DNA of 64,000 bases, from assembly GCF_002933815.1 (NCBI RefSeq), contig NZ_BEYR01000001.1, positions 186,001 through 250,000 on the forward strand. The letters run 5' to 3'. Shown here in pieces: positions 34,561-43,244 of the stretch (the stretch's first letter is position 1; each line of letters begins with the position of its first letter). The stretch is from Sphingobacterium sp. HMA12 (GTDB taxonomy: Bacteria > Bacteroidota > Bacteroidia > Sphingobacteriales > Sphingobacteriaceae). The translations under genes were made by a program, and so were the position numbers. The notes beneath the pieces were generated by a model. That model saw nothing but the letters and a program-made list of their open reading frames with translations. It was not told the origin of the DNA and did no database searches.

Positions 34561-35184
34561 ATGAACAAATTTCAATTACCAGATTTACCTTATCCTTATG
34601 GAGCGCTTGAACCTTATTTTGATCAGGAAACAATGTCTATTCATCACCAGAAACATCATCAAGCCTATATTGATAATCTAAATAAAGCACTGGATACAAC
34701 GTCCGAAAGTGCTGAATTGGAAGACCTCCTGGCGCAGGTGAGTCTGTATAGCCCTGCTATTCGGAACAATGCTGGCGGTCATTACAATCATTCTTTGTTC
34801 TGGGAAATCTTATCTCCAACCCCAAAAACGGTACCTACTGGAAGGCTGGCCAAAGAAATAGATGGGATTTTTGGTTCTTTGGATGAGTTGAAAATAAGGA
34901 TAAAAAATGCAGGGCTTGGACAATTTGGCTCTGGATGGTCTTGGCTTTACGTTAAGTACAATGGTACATTGGACGTGGTTGCTACACCAAATCAAGACAA
35001 TCCCTTAATGGACACTCAATTGATGAGCAGAGGAGTACCAATTTTAGGCATTGATGTATGGGAACATGCCTACTACTTGAAATATCAGAATAAAAGAGCG
35101 GACTATTTAGACGCTTTTTGGTCTATTCTGGATTGGTCCGTAGTCGAAAAGAAATACGAAGAGACCATCGGTAAATTAATTTAA
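34561..35184 (+). CDS. sodA: Superoxide dismutase, Mn-type signature
   Basis: A 207-residue Fe/Mn superoxide dismutase without signal peptide. The metal ligands are His28 (SIHHQKHH), the second histidine in GGHYNHSLFW, and the aspartate and histidine in DVWEHAYYLKY. The GGHYNHS sequence and the PNQD glutamine are features of manganese or cambialistic enzymes and not of strict iron enzymes. The frame is open further upstream to 34387, but those codons cover the operator and promoter, so the ATG at 34561 is the start. It is the first gene of a likely operon with DUF2480 and an FMN reductase, controlled by the divergent SufR-like gene. Confidence 0.95.
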   Translation: MNKFQLPDLPYPYGALEPYFDQETMSIHHQKHHQAYIDNLNKALDTTSESAELEDLLAQVSLYSPAIRNNAGGHYNHSLFWEILSPTPKTVPTGRLAKEIDGIFGSLDELKIRIKNAGLGQFGSGWSWLYVKYNGTLDVVATPNQDNPLMDTQLMSRGVPILGIDVWEHAYYLKYQNKRADYLDAFWSILDWSVVEKKYEETIGKLI

Positions 35185-35229
35185 TCGGTTTAAACTTCCA
35201 TCAAACCGGGATGATAATTACATAAAGAT

Positions 35230-35721
35230 ATGTTTGTAAATAAGGTTGAAAATTCGGGGATATTGGCGTTTGACCTCATTGATTTCAAAAATAGAGTTGA
35301 AATTGTAGAATTTGACATCAAAATACTCTTTTACCAAGAAATGATTGTTCGTGAAAAGGATTTTAAGGCTGCCCTAGCTGCGTTGGACCTAAAACCCTTT
35401 ACCGGTAAGGCAGTCGCATTTACTTGTTCCGTCGATGCAATTGTTCCACCTTGGGTATATATGGCTTTAGCCGAAAAGTTCCATGCTATTGTAGCATATT
35501 ATAATTTTAAAAGTGTGGAAACAATGGAACTGGAATTATGGACACAGCATTTGAATCATGCAGACCTTTCCTTGTATCAGGATCAAAAAGTTGTTATAAG
35601 GGCGCGACCAAATATGCCCGAATCACTTTATATATTGGCTACTTCACGTTTAATTCCGATTGTCAAAACATTGATGTACGGAGAAATCGGAATGCCAAAG
35701 GTTATTTTTAAAAGAACATAA
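35230..35721 (+). CDS. DUF2480 family protein
   Basis: A 163-residue cytoplasmic protein of the DUF2480 family, widespread in Bacteroidota. It has the typical FTGKAVAFTCSVDAIVPPWVYMALA central block and a C-terminal IKVFFKR-like strand (here MPKVIFKRT). In many genomes DUF2480 genes neighbour iron-sulfur (suf) genes, which fits its place here between sodA and an FMN reductase under a SufR-like regulator. The biochemical role is unknown. The gap to the next gene is six bases. Confidence 0.82.
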   Translation: MFVNKVENSGILAFDLIDFKNRVEIVEFDIKILFYQEMIVREKDFKAALAALDLKPFTGKAVAFTCSVDAIVPPWVYMALAEKFHAIVAYYNFKSVETMELELWTQHLNHADLSLYQDQKVVIRARPNMPESLYILATSRLIPIVKTLMYGEIGMPKVIFKRT

Positions 35722-35727
35722 AAAATA

Positions 35728-36300
35728 ATGAAAGCATTAATATTTAATGGAGCCTTGGAGCGGAGGCCGGAATCTACTTCGGGTGTATTATCTGATTATT
35801 TCGCTGAACAACTGAATCAGCTTGGGATAGCGAACAGCGTGTTTAATCTGGCGGATAGTGGCATTCCACTTTTTGATAGTAGTCTTAGCAGAATTCCAAA
35901 TAGTGTAAGGATTATGAATAATCTTTTTTTAGAGGCAGATGTACATTTTTGGTTATCTCCTTTATATCACGGAAGTATCCCCGGTGTAATGAAAAACTGT
36001 TTGGATTGGTTGGAGATAAGTGCAAAAAATAGTCCGGCATATCTTACGGACAAAAATATTGGGCTGGTTTGCTGGGCAGATGGAGTGCAGGCTTTACAAG
36101 GGATCAACGCAATGGATACGATAGCAAAATCATTACGGGCATGGACCCTGCCTTTTAGCGTGCCTATTGTTAAAAGTGGACTATTTGAAGCCTCTAGTTC
36201 AAGGACGCTGTCTTCAACGTATAAACGTAAATTAGATCTGTTGATCAATATCGCGACAACTAGAGCCGCAGTGTTTGAAATACAGTTGGGACGTTCATAA
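35728..36300 (+). CDS. NADPH-dependent FMN reductase family protein
   Basis: A 190-residue flavodoxin-fold protein. KALIFNGALERRPESTSG is the phosphate-binding loop, and SPLYHGSIPGVMKNCLDWLE is the characteristic second flavin-binding block. It should reduce FMN or quinones with NAD(P)H. It is the third gene of the sodA operon, so a role in flavin or iron reduction during oxidative stress is likely. An intrinsic terminator follows. Confidence 0.9.
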   Translation: MKALIFNGALERRPESTSGVLSDYFAEQLNQLGIANSVFNLADSGIPLFDSSLSRIPNSVRIMNNLFLEADVHFWLSPLYHGSIPGVMKNCLDWLEISAKNSPAYLTDKNIGLVCWADGVQALQGINAMDTIAKSLRAWTLPFSVPIVKSGLFEASSSRTLSSTYKRKLDLLINIATTRAAVFEIQLGRS

Positions 36301-36350
36301 AAAATTTTCTTTCATAAAAGCAGTTTAGATATATTGCTAGACAGGACAAT

Positions 36351-36391
36351 ATAAAGCACCTTGATCGCGATCAAAGTGCTTTATTTGTTTT
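36351..36391 (+). terminator. Intrinsic terminator of the sodA operon
   Basis: ATAAAGCAC and TTGATCG (36351-36367) pair with CGATCAA and GTGCTTTAT across one mismatch, giving a long stem that ends at 36383. It is followed by TTGTTTTT. Confidence 0.85.
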
Positions 36392-36527
36392 TAAAATTGC
36401 TTAGTTTTGAAGGACCATGTGTTGAAGAGTTCGTGTCCACCGAATTTTCCAGCATTACACATTGAACGAGGCGCATCTCATTAAAAATGCAATAAACTGT
36501 TTCATATTATATAAAGTATCTGATTAA

Positions 36528-38495
36528 ATGAGATTACAATGTCGGGTTTTGTTAAAATTAATAATATGTTGTGCAATGCATTTTGCTGCACAGACGACGA
36601 ATGCGCAAGGATTTCTGCCCTTAAATGAAGAAAAATATCGCACTGATGCCGAAATGTTATTGAAATCAACTTCGGATGACAGCGTAAAAGCACTACAGTA
36701 CTTTTATTTGGCGGATTACTACAGGTTTCGTGATACCGTGAAATTCTGGGAAAATATGCGGCAGGGGGAGCAGATGGCTAAACCATTTAAAAGCCTCCAG
36801 GCCATGGAAGCACTTTATAAAAGCTTCTTCTATGGCCAATTTTTAGATAGTAAGCGTGCAGGGATTGAAGCTCAAAAATGCGTGGATATCCTGGGGAATG
36901 CCAAGCAGCCCTTTCAGCAGGAGCTCTTAGCCAAAGCTTGGTACAACCTGGGCTTAATTCGATTTCCGAAAAAAGGGTTTGCTGATTTTTTGGATATACT
37001 CAACGGTAGATGTATGCCATATGCCAAAGCACACGATCCCCTCATGGAAGGAGCAATAAATACGATGATCGGTATGACCTTTATGTCATCCAATCAATTG
37101 GCAAAAGCAGATGAGTATCATCAGATGGCGATCAAACAGCTTGAACAGCAACCCGCGAGCACCGCGCTACTGGTAGCCTATTTAAATGCCGTTAGTACAT
37201 ATTGTTATCAGGTAAAATCAAAGGAAGCTCGATTACTATTGGACAAAGTTAAATTCCTCTTAGGTAAGAATCCAAACTCTTCTCAGCTACCCAATTACTA
37301 TTACAATGAAGCGCTCTATTTTACGACAAAACAACAGACAGATGAAGCGTTACGTATGCTGGATATTGGTTTGGACTGGTCGAAGAAAATGAACAATTGG
37401 AAATTCTACCAGATGATGCTGTTTAGAAAGTTTAATGTCTATTTGATGCAAAAAAAATATGCTGAAGCGAAACGACCATTGGAGGAGATTATAAAAAACG
37501 GATTGTTGACACGTGATCTTTACAATAGTAAAATTGTTTATAGCCAATTGGCTGCGGTCAATGAATTGATGGGGGATTATAAAGAAGCACTTATGATGTC
37601 TAATGTGGCGAGTAAGCTATCTGATAGTATACAGAAGGTACAGCTTTTGGAGAAGATGAACGAAATGGAAGCTAAATACAAAACCGTAGAAAAAGAAAAA
37701 TTGATTTTAAATCTACGTGCAGAAAAAGATCGCAATCAATTAAAGATCTTTCTTGTTTTAGGTATTGCTATATTACTTTTCATCGTTGTTTTATTTGTCA
37801 CCTTTTCCTATAAAAAACAACGGAGACTGAATGGACAGATCCAGATAAATCATGAGATTGCTTTAGAGAAATTGGCAAAGGAAAAGCAGTTGCAAATTTC
37901 CGAGTCCATGCTCAAAGCTGAAGAGCAGGAACGGCAGCGTATCGCACAGGATTTGCACGATAGTATTGGCGGAATGCTGACAGGGTTGAAGTTTAAGGTC
38001 GCTGGAGAGCACACTGGCGCATTCAATTTGACGGATGAATTACCTCACAAACTGAATGATATTTTGGGCGAAGTTCGACGGATATCGCATAATTTGATGC
38101 CTGAGTCATTACGGCAATTTGGTCTGATAGCAGCATTGGAACAATTGTGTCTTTCGATGAGAAATAAAAAGGTTCAGATCCAATTTGAGAATTATGAGGA
38201 TGAAGTACGCCTGGACTTTCAAAAAGGGTTAGCAATATATCGGATTGTCCAGGAGGCGATCTCAAACGCATTGAAATATGCAGATGCAGATCTCATTATT
38301 GTCCAGGTAAGTAGATCACAGGGAATATTGCAGGTTTTGATAGAAGATAATGGAAAAGGATTTGATTCGTCCGCGGCAAATTATGGAATGGGATTAAATA
38401 ACATGGTAAAAAGAATTCAATGGATCAATGGATCTATTGATATACAGAGCAAAATTGGATCTGGCACCCAAATTGAAATAAGAGTAAGTGTTTAG
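36528..38495 (+). CDS. Sensor histidine kinase with TPR-like sensor domain
   Basis: A 655-residue kinase. An N-terminal signal peptide (ends near NAQ) precedes a helical, TPR-like periplasmic region (about 50-380). One membrane helix (IFLVLGIAILLFIVVLFVTF) follows, then a coiled coil, a HisKA_3 dimerisation domain with the phospho-histidine in RQRIAQDLHDSIGGML, and an ATPase domain with QEAISNALKYA, EDNGKGFD and GMGLNNM. This architecture is the NarL-type sensor class of Bacteroidota. The cognate response-regulator gene begins 13 bases downstream. The signal is unknown. Confidence 0.93.
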   Translation: MRLQCRVLLKLIICCAMHFAAQTTNAQGFLPLNEEKYRTDAEMLLKSTSDDSVKALQYFYLADYYRFRDTVKFWENMRQGEQMAKPFKSLQAMEALYKSFFYGQFLDSKRAGIEAQKCVDILGNAKQPFQQELLAKAWYNLGLIRFPKKGFADFLDILNGRCMPYAKAHDPLMEGAINTMIGMTFMSSNQLAKADEYHQMAIKQLEQQPASTALLVAYLNAVSTYCYQVKSKEARLLLDKVKFLLGKNPNSSQLPNYYYNEALYFTTKQQTDEALRMLDIGLDWSKKMNNWKFYQMMLFRKFNVYLMQKKYAEAKRPLEEIIKNGLLTRDLYNSKIVYSQLAAVNELMGDYKEALMMSNVASKLSDSIQKVQLLEKMNEMEAKYKTVEKEKLILNLRAEKDRNQLKIFLVLGIAILLFIVVLFVTFSYKKQRRLNGQIQINHEIALEKLAKEKQLQISESMLKAEEQERQRIAQDLHDSIGGMLTGLKFKVAGEHTGAFNLTDELPHKLNDILGEVRRISHNLMPESLRQFGLIAALEQLCLSMRNKKVQIQFENYEDEVRLDFQKGLAIYRIVQEAISNALKYADADLIIVQVSRSQGILQVLIEDNGKGFDSSAANYGMGLNNMVKRIQWINGSIDIQSKIGSGTQIEIRVSV

Positions 38496-38508
38496 TTAAA
38501 ACTAATGT

Positions 38509-39132
38509 ATGAAAATTATTGCCATATTGGATGACCATCCTTTATTATTGGAAGGCGTAACGTCCTTTCTCAATAACCAAAAGGGGTATAAAGTATATTC
38601 ATTTTTGGAGGAAGTATTATTGATCGAATTCTTGGATAGGACAAAAGTAGATCTGGTGCTTATGGATATGCAGCTGTTGAATACCAGTGGATTGGAAGTC
38701 TGTCTACAGGTGAAGAAGCTGTTTTCCAGCATTCCGGTCATTGCACTGAGTAATCTGGCAGATCGTAATCTTATTTTTCAGTTTATGCGAAATGGAGGAA
38801 ATGGTTATATATTAAAAGATGTGTCCAATGAAGAATTCCTTCGTTGTGTCCAGCTTGGATTAAATGGAAAAGAAGCGCTCTGCGATAGCGCGAGGGCACT
38901 GTATGTTGGGGCAATATCTTCGATGGAATCTCTTCCTCGTTTAACACAAAGGGAAAAGGAGATTTTAATTATGATATCCAATGGCCATACCAGCAATCAG
39001 ATTGCAGAGAAGCTGTTTTTAAGCCCCGCTACGGTAGAAACACATCGACGCAACCTCTTAACAAAATTTAAGGTGAAAAATATGGTCGAATTGGTGCAAC
39101 TCGCCTTAAAGTACAAATTATTAGGTCTTTAA
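38509..39132 (+). CDS. LuxR/NarL-type response regulator
   Basis: A 207-residue response regulator. The receiver domain shows DDHPLLLEG, the phospho-aspartate in LVLMDMQLL and the conserved lysine in YILKDVSNEEF. The C-terminal LuxR helix-turn-helix is LTQREKEILIMISNGHTSNQIAEKLFLSPATVETHRRNLLTKF. It forms a pair with the histidine kinase upstream. It converges on cydB with only 16 bases between stop codons and no terminator visible. Confidence 0.95.
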   Translation: MKIIAILDDHPLLLEGVTSFLNNQKGYKVYSFLEEVLLIEFLDRTKVDLVLMDMQLLNTSGLEVCLQVKKLFSSIPVIALSNLADRNLIFQFMRNGGNGYILKDVSNEEFLRCVQLGLNGKEALCDSARALYVGAISSMESLPRLTQREKEILIMISNGHTSNQIAEKLFLSPATVETHRRNLLTKFKVKNMVELVQLALKYKLLGL

Positions 39133-39148
39133 GATGTTATATATTATT

Positions 39149-40225
39149 TTAATGTTCACCGTAGCCTACATCATCTAATTTTCCTTTAAAGACCCGAAAT
39201 TGGATGATAAAATAAGCGACTACCAAAATTGCTGCAAAGATAAACCATCCTAAACCTACAGCTAACCCATATTCATGTGCTGCAGCATTCTGTATGGTCA
39301 GCGATGGGTTTATGGTATTGGTGGAAGGAAGTAAGGTAGGAAACATGGAGGCTACTGTCGTCGCAAAACTTCCTACTATAAATAGCGATGAGAAGAGGAA
39401 ACCGACGCCATCTTTTTTGAATGTTCTGACCCAAAACTGTCCAAGCAAGCCAACAGTTGCGATCAGTGGGAAGATCCAGAGCCAATAATGATTTTGCAAA
39501 TTATTCAGGGATATCGGTTTTACATAATGCCAGACATAAGCCGATAGGAGGACCAATACAAGCAATACGAAATTTAGTTTAAATATGATATTTTTAAGCC
39601 GTTGGTTTAAAGTACTGGATGTTTTTAATATGACCCATCCAGCACCATGGATTGTCAGCGTTACGACTGCGACTAAACCTAATATCACTGTAAACCAGTC
39701 AATAATACCTTGATGTTCGGCCAGAGGATCAAAGGTGGGATTCCAGAGTGCTAGAAAGAAATAATGCGGTTCCTGAGTAGACACGCCATTTTCGACCATG
39801 CCGAGGTTAACTCCGCGGACCACATTGCCTAAAGCGGCTCCAAAAAAAAGCGCAAGAAGTAGGCTCGCCAGACCAAAAGCTTTGTCCCATAAGGCCTCCC
39901 AAAGCCTATGATGCACTTGGCCTCTCAGTTCAAGGCTTATTGCCCTAAAGATCAGTAACCATAATACCAGCATGAGAGGGAGGTAGAATCCACTAAAAGA
40001 TGAGGCATAAAGTGTGGGGAAAGCAAAGAATAAAACTCCACCAGATGCGATCAGCCAAACCTCGTTGGCATCCCAAAATGGACCGATTGCATTTGTTACT
40101 GCCTTCTTCTCCTGTTCGGTCTTTGCAAAAAATAAATGTACAATTCCCGCTCCAAAATCATAACCGTCGAGAACTACGTAGATAGCCAACATGAAAGTTA
40201 ATACAATAAACCAGAATATTTCCAT
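39149..40225 (-). CDS. cydB: Cytochrome bd ubiquinol oxidase subunit II
   Basis: A 358-residue membrane protein with about eight to nine helices. The opening IVLTFMLAIYVVLDGYDFGAGI and the GPFWDANEVWLIASGGVLFFAFP block are the signature of CydB. It forms the heme-bd oxidase with CydA, reducing oxygen with quinol. It starts six bases after cydA on the same strand. No cydX-like small ORF is present after it; only 16 bases separate it from the convergent response-regulator gene. Confidence 0.95.
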   Translation of the reverse strand: MEIFWFIVLTFMLAIYVVLDGYDFGAGIVHLFFAKTEQEKKAVTNAIGPFWDANEVWLIASGGVLFFAFPTLYASSFSGFYLPLMLVLWLLIFRAISLELRGQVHHRLWEALWDKAFGLASLLLALFFGAALGNVVRGVNLGMVENGVSTQEPHYFFLALWNPTFDPLAEHQGIIDWFTVILGLVAVVTLTIHGAGWVILKTSSTLNQRLKNIIFKLNFVLLVLVLLSAYVWHYVKPISLNNLQNHYWLWIFPLIATVGLLGQFWVRTFKKDGVGFLFSSLFIVGSFATTVASMFPTLLPSTNTINPSLTIQNAAAHEYGLAVGLGWFIFAAILVVAYFIIQFRVFKGKLDDVGYGEH

Positions 40226-40231
40226 GACAAA

Positions 40232-41569
40232 TTAATTTAAAGCAATATGAGGCTCCGGGCCTTTTCTAATAATTTTCAGTACCAGCATCAAGAATAATAA
40301 ACCCAAAAGGATATACAGTCCGACAAATCCCAGTAAGGTGAACAAAGTATTACCTGAGGATACCGTAGGCGATACGCCATCAACCATACGCATCAGGTTA
40401 TATACCAGCCATGGCTGCCGTCCAAGTTCGGAAGTATACCAACCTGCTGTATTGGCGATATAAGGAAAAGGAATCATAAACATAATAATCCATAGTAACC
40501 ATTTGGTTTGATACAATTTATTTCGCCAAAGCAAGAAACTGCCCAATACCATTATTCCGATGAATATTGTACCTAGACCTACCATGATGTGATAGCTATA
40601 ATACAGTCCGGGGACATTTGTGGGATGTAATGAGTCGTCGAACTCGTTTAGTCCTTTTATTTCAGCATCCCAGCGTTGATAGGTAAGAAAACTTAGGACA
40701 TTTGGGACAGCTATTTTATTGTCAAGTTTTTTGTTTTCCATATCAGGTTGGCCGATTAGGATAATCTCAGATCCGCCCTTCTCTGTTTTAAAGATACCTT
40801 CCATGGCTGCAAATGCAGCAGGTTGGTATTTAACCACATTTTTGGCGGCAAGGTCGCCTGTTGGGAATGCAAGTATAACGGATGAAATGGCGCCAAAGAT
40901 AACGCCGCTTTTTACGAATATCTTTCCAAATTTGCTATGCCTGTCGCTTAGGAGATAGAAAGCTCCGATGGAGGCAACAAAAAAAGAACTTGTCACCAGG
41001 GATGCCGCTTGATTATGGAGATAAGACGGCCATAACCAAGGGTTGCTAAACAATGAACTAAAGTTGTTAAGTACAAACTTTCCATTTTCAAGAATTTCAT
41101 AACCCACAGGATGCTGCATCCAGGAATGCGTCGCAATTATCAGAAATCCACTTGCCCAGGAGCCAATGAATACCATCAAACCTGAAAGAAAGTGAAGTTT
41201 GTGACCAAGTAATTTTTCTCCAAAGAGAAACATTCCCAAAAAAGAGGATTCCAGGAAAAATGAAAACATCCCTTCCATTGCCAAGGTTTGCCCAATAATT
41301 CCACCGGTAAGCTCAGAGAATTTTGCCCAATTCGTTCCGAACTGAAATTCCATAGGAATGCCGGTCACCACACCCATTGTAAAATTGAGTGCAAAGATCT
41401 TCATCCAGAATTTTGAAGCATTGTTGTAATCTTCATTATGAGTTTGTAGAAATTTCCATTTGAAATAGACGATCATTAATGATAATCCCATGGTCAATTG
41501 GGGAAATAAATAGTGGAATGTGATTGTAAAGGCAAATTGAAGCCGATTATAAAGAATCATGTCTTCCAT
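40232..41569 (-). CDS. cydA: Cytochrome bd ubiquinol oxidase subunit I
   Basis: A 445-residue heme protein. His19 in RLQFAFTITFHYLF, the histidine in WMQHPVG and the methionine in MRMVDGVSPTV correspond to the heme ligands. GRQPWLVYNLMRM is the C-terminal hallmark. The quinol-binding loop is of the short kind. The oxidase has high oxygen affinity and works under low oxygen. Its promoter region (41570-41808) is shared with the diheme cytochrome gene on the opposite strand. Confidence 0.96.
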   Translation of the reverse strand: MEDMILYNRLQFAFTITFHYLFPQLTMGLSLMIVYFKWKFLQTHNEDYNNASKFWMKIFALNFTMGVVTGIPMEFQFGTNWAKFSELTGGIIGQTLAMEGMFSFFLESSFLGMFLFGEKLLGHKLHFLSGLMVFIGSWASGFLIIATHSWMQHPVGYEILENGKFVLNNFSSLFSNPWLWPSYLHNQAASLVTSSFFVASIGAFYLLSDRHSKFGKIFVKSGVIFGAISSVILAFPTGDLAAKNVVKYQPAAFAAMEGIFKTEKGGSEIILIGQPDMENKKLDNKIAVPNVLSFLTYQRWDAEIKGLNEFDDSLHPTNVPGLYYSYHIMVGLGTIFIGIMVLGSFLLWRNKLYQTKWLLWIIMFMIPFPYIANTAGWYTSELGRQPWLVYNLMRMVDGVSPTVSSGNTLFTLLGFVGLYILLGLLFLMLVLKIIRKGPEPHIALN

Positions 41570-41808
41570 GGATCCGAAGTTTTGGTTAATGACATTTAAA
41601 TATAACCATTTTTTCCTCGTGCAGGCCTCTTAATTCGCTTTATTTTTTTTAAAAACGCAATATTGTCGAATAAATTAACTGGTGTTATCTTGTGTCTATA
41701 AAAAAAAACAGATCAGCAATCGATCGGATAAAATTGCCTTTCTAGTAAGTCTGTTTTTTTGTGTTATCTTCGTCCAAATAATGGAAAATAGCGAAAGGGA
41801 CGAGGAAC

Positions 41809-42804
41809 ATGGGAGACATGAAAAAAGCAGTAATTTTAATGGGTATTTTGCTGATACCTATACTTTTTATTGTACTCAACAATAAGGACAGGGGAAAAAT
41901 TGCGAAGGATAATATCATATTTCGGGATAAACTATCCGACTATGGATTGTTTAAAGGAAAAATAGCCGATCTTGTACCTAATGACCAAGGTATTTCTTAC
42001 GAATTAGCTTCTGCATTATTTACGGATTATGCTGACAAAAAACGTGTTATTTTCCTTCCAAAAGGTAAGAAAATTGTGGCATCAGACGATGGATTACCAA
42101 ATTTTCCGGACGGTACCATTATCGCTAAAACTTTTTTCTACCCACAGCGGGGTACTCCGCAAAACTCAAAATCAGTATTGTTGGAAACGCGTCTCCTGAT
42201 TAACGAGAAAGGGCAATGGAATGTAGCGACCTATCAATGGAATTCGACTCAAAATGAAGCCTTTTTATTAGCTGACAGCGCAGCGGTACCCGTTTTATTT
42301 TTAGATGGTAAAAGCATAAAAAGGCAGACAAATTATATCATTCCTTCCCGCACGGATTGTATTGCCTGTCACCGCCAGGGAGATCGCATACTGCCTATAG
42401 GTCCCAAGATCAGAAATTTAAATCGGGTCGTCTTTCGGGACAATGATACAATTCAACAGTTGGAATATTTGAAAGGTAAAGGTGTAATAGATATTCCATC
42501 ATGGTCCAAGCTAAGTTCGTTGCCAGACGATCAGGACCATAATCAAACTACCGAACAAAGAGCAAGGGCTTACTTGGAGGTGAATTGTGCACATTGCCAT
42601 AATCCGAGGGGAACCGCCTATATGACTATGCTGGATCTTAGATTTGAAAGTCCGGTAACCGAAACTGGAATCTGGCTCAAACAAGCCAAAATTATTGGAC
42701 GAATGTCGGTATTAGGTGAGATGCATATGCCTCAAAAAGGAACGACTATGCTTCATGAGGAGGGCGTAATACTAATTAAGGACTATCTTAAGTCGCTCAA
42801 ATAA
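41809..42804 (+). CDS. Diheme c-type cytochrome (SO2930-like)
   Basis: A 331-residue protein anchored or exported by an N-terminal hydrophobic segment (AVILMGILLIPILFIVL). Two heme c motifs, CIACH near residue 185 and CAHCH near 262, are spaced about 75 residues apart. The region around them (SRTDCIACHRQGDRILPIGPKIRNLNR) resembles the SO2930-type diheme family often found near c-type cytochrome or parallel-beta-helix genes. The electron partner is not known. It is divergent from cydAB; a shared respiratory role is possible but inferred. The start could also be the ATG at 41818. Confidence 0.82.
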   Translation: MGDMKKAVILMGILLIPILFIVLNNKDRGKIAKDNIIFRDKLSDYGLFKGKIADLVPNDQGISYELASALFTDYADKKRVIFLPKGKKIVASDDGLPNFPDGTIIAKTFFYPQRGTPQNSKSVLLETRLLINEKGQWNVATYQWNSTQNEAFLLADSAAVPVLFLDGKSIKRQTNYIIPSRTDCIACHRQGDRILPIGPKIRNLNRVVFRDNDTIQQLEYLKGKGVIDIPSWSKLSSLPDDQDHNQTTEQRARAYLEVNCAHCHNPRGTAYMTMLDLRFESPVTETGIWLKQAKIIGRMSVLGEMHMPQKGTTMLHEEGVILIKDYLKSLK

Positions 42805-42882
42805 TTGACCAATGACTTTTTAAGCGAGTGATAATTAGTGCTTACGGGTGTGTTTTGCTCATTGCAAATCGGATTTTATTTG

Positions 42883-42925
42883 TATTTTAATAAAATCTAT
42901 AGGATTGGTAGATTTTATTAAAATA
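42883..42925. promoter_or_regulatory. Perfect 17-bp inverted repeat next to a promoter-like element
   Basis: TATTTTAATAAAATCTA (42883-42899) and its exact reverse complement (42909-42925) flank nine bases. A -7-like TATATTTG follows at 42931-42938, with a TTG at 42905-42907 inside the palindrome centre but 23 bases away, a little far. It may be an operator for the SusC operon or the terminator of the diheme cytochrome gene. Confidence 0.55.
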
Positions 42926-43149
42926 TCTTTTATATTTGTGAGAGACAACAAAGATGCTAAGTACAAAAAAATGGTGTCTTTTTGTCCGAATAAAATTTTA
43001 ATGCATTATGAACTATATCAACATTAGTAAAATCACATTCCTTATGAGTATTGCAGTAAAGTCTTTAATGGCTAAATCCCCTTTTGTAAGACAAATGCGA
43101 ATGTGTATTATAGGATAAATTTCCCTTATCTTTTCTCAAATTGACAGTA

Positions 43150-43169
43150 GGGGAGGCGCTCGCTTCCCC
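43150..43169 (+). promoter_or_regulatory. Stable leader hairpin ahead of SusC
   Basis: GGGGAGGC pairs with GCTTCCCC (one G-T) around a four-base loop, 75 bases upstream of the SusC start. No T run follows, so it is not a terminator. The 5' strand contains GGGGAG, complementary to the CUCCCC loop of the three-copy small RNA. Confidence 0.5.
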
Positions 43170-43244
43170 GAATGTCTTCAAAATAGAAACAAGTTTTCGA
43201 TTGGCGTTGGCACTTGTTAGTATTCACGATTAACTTTTTTACCT

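Larger units (their letters stand above)
42805..43244 (+). other. Leader and promoter region of the second SusC gene
   Basis: A 440-base region with three items: the palindrome at 42883-42925, the -7-like TATATTTG at 42931-42938 and a hairpin at 43150-43169. There is no supported ORF. If transcription starts near 42943, the leader is about 300 bases, long enough to be regulated. Confidence 0.5.
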
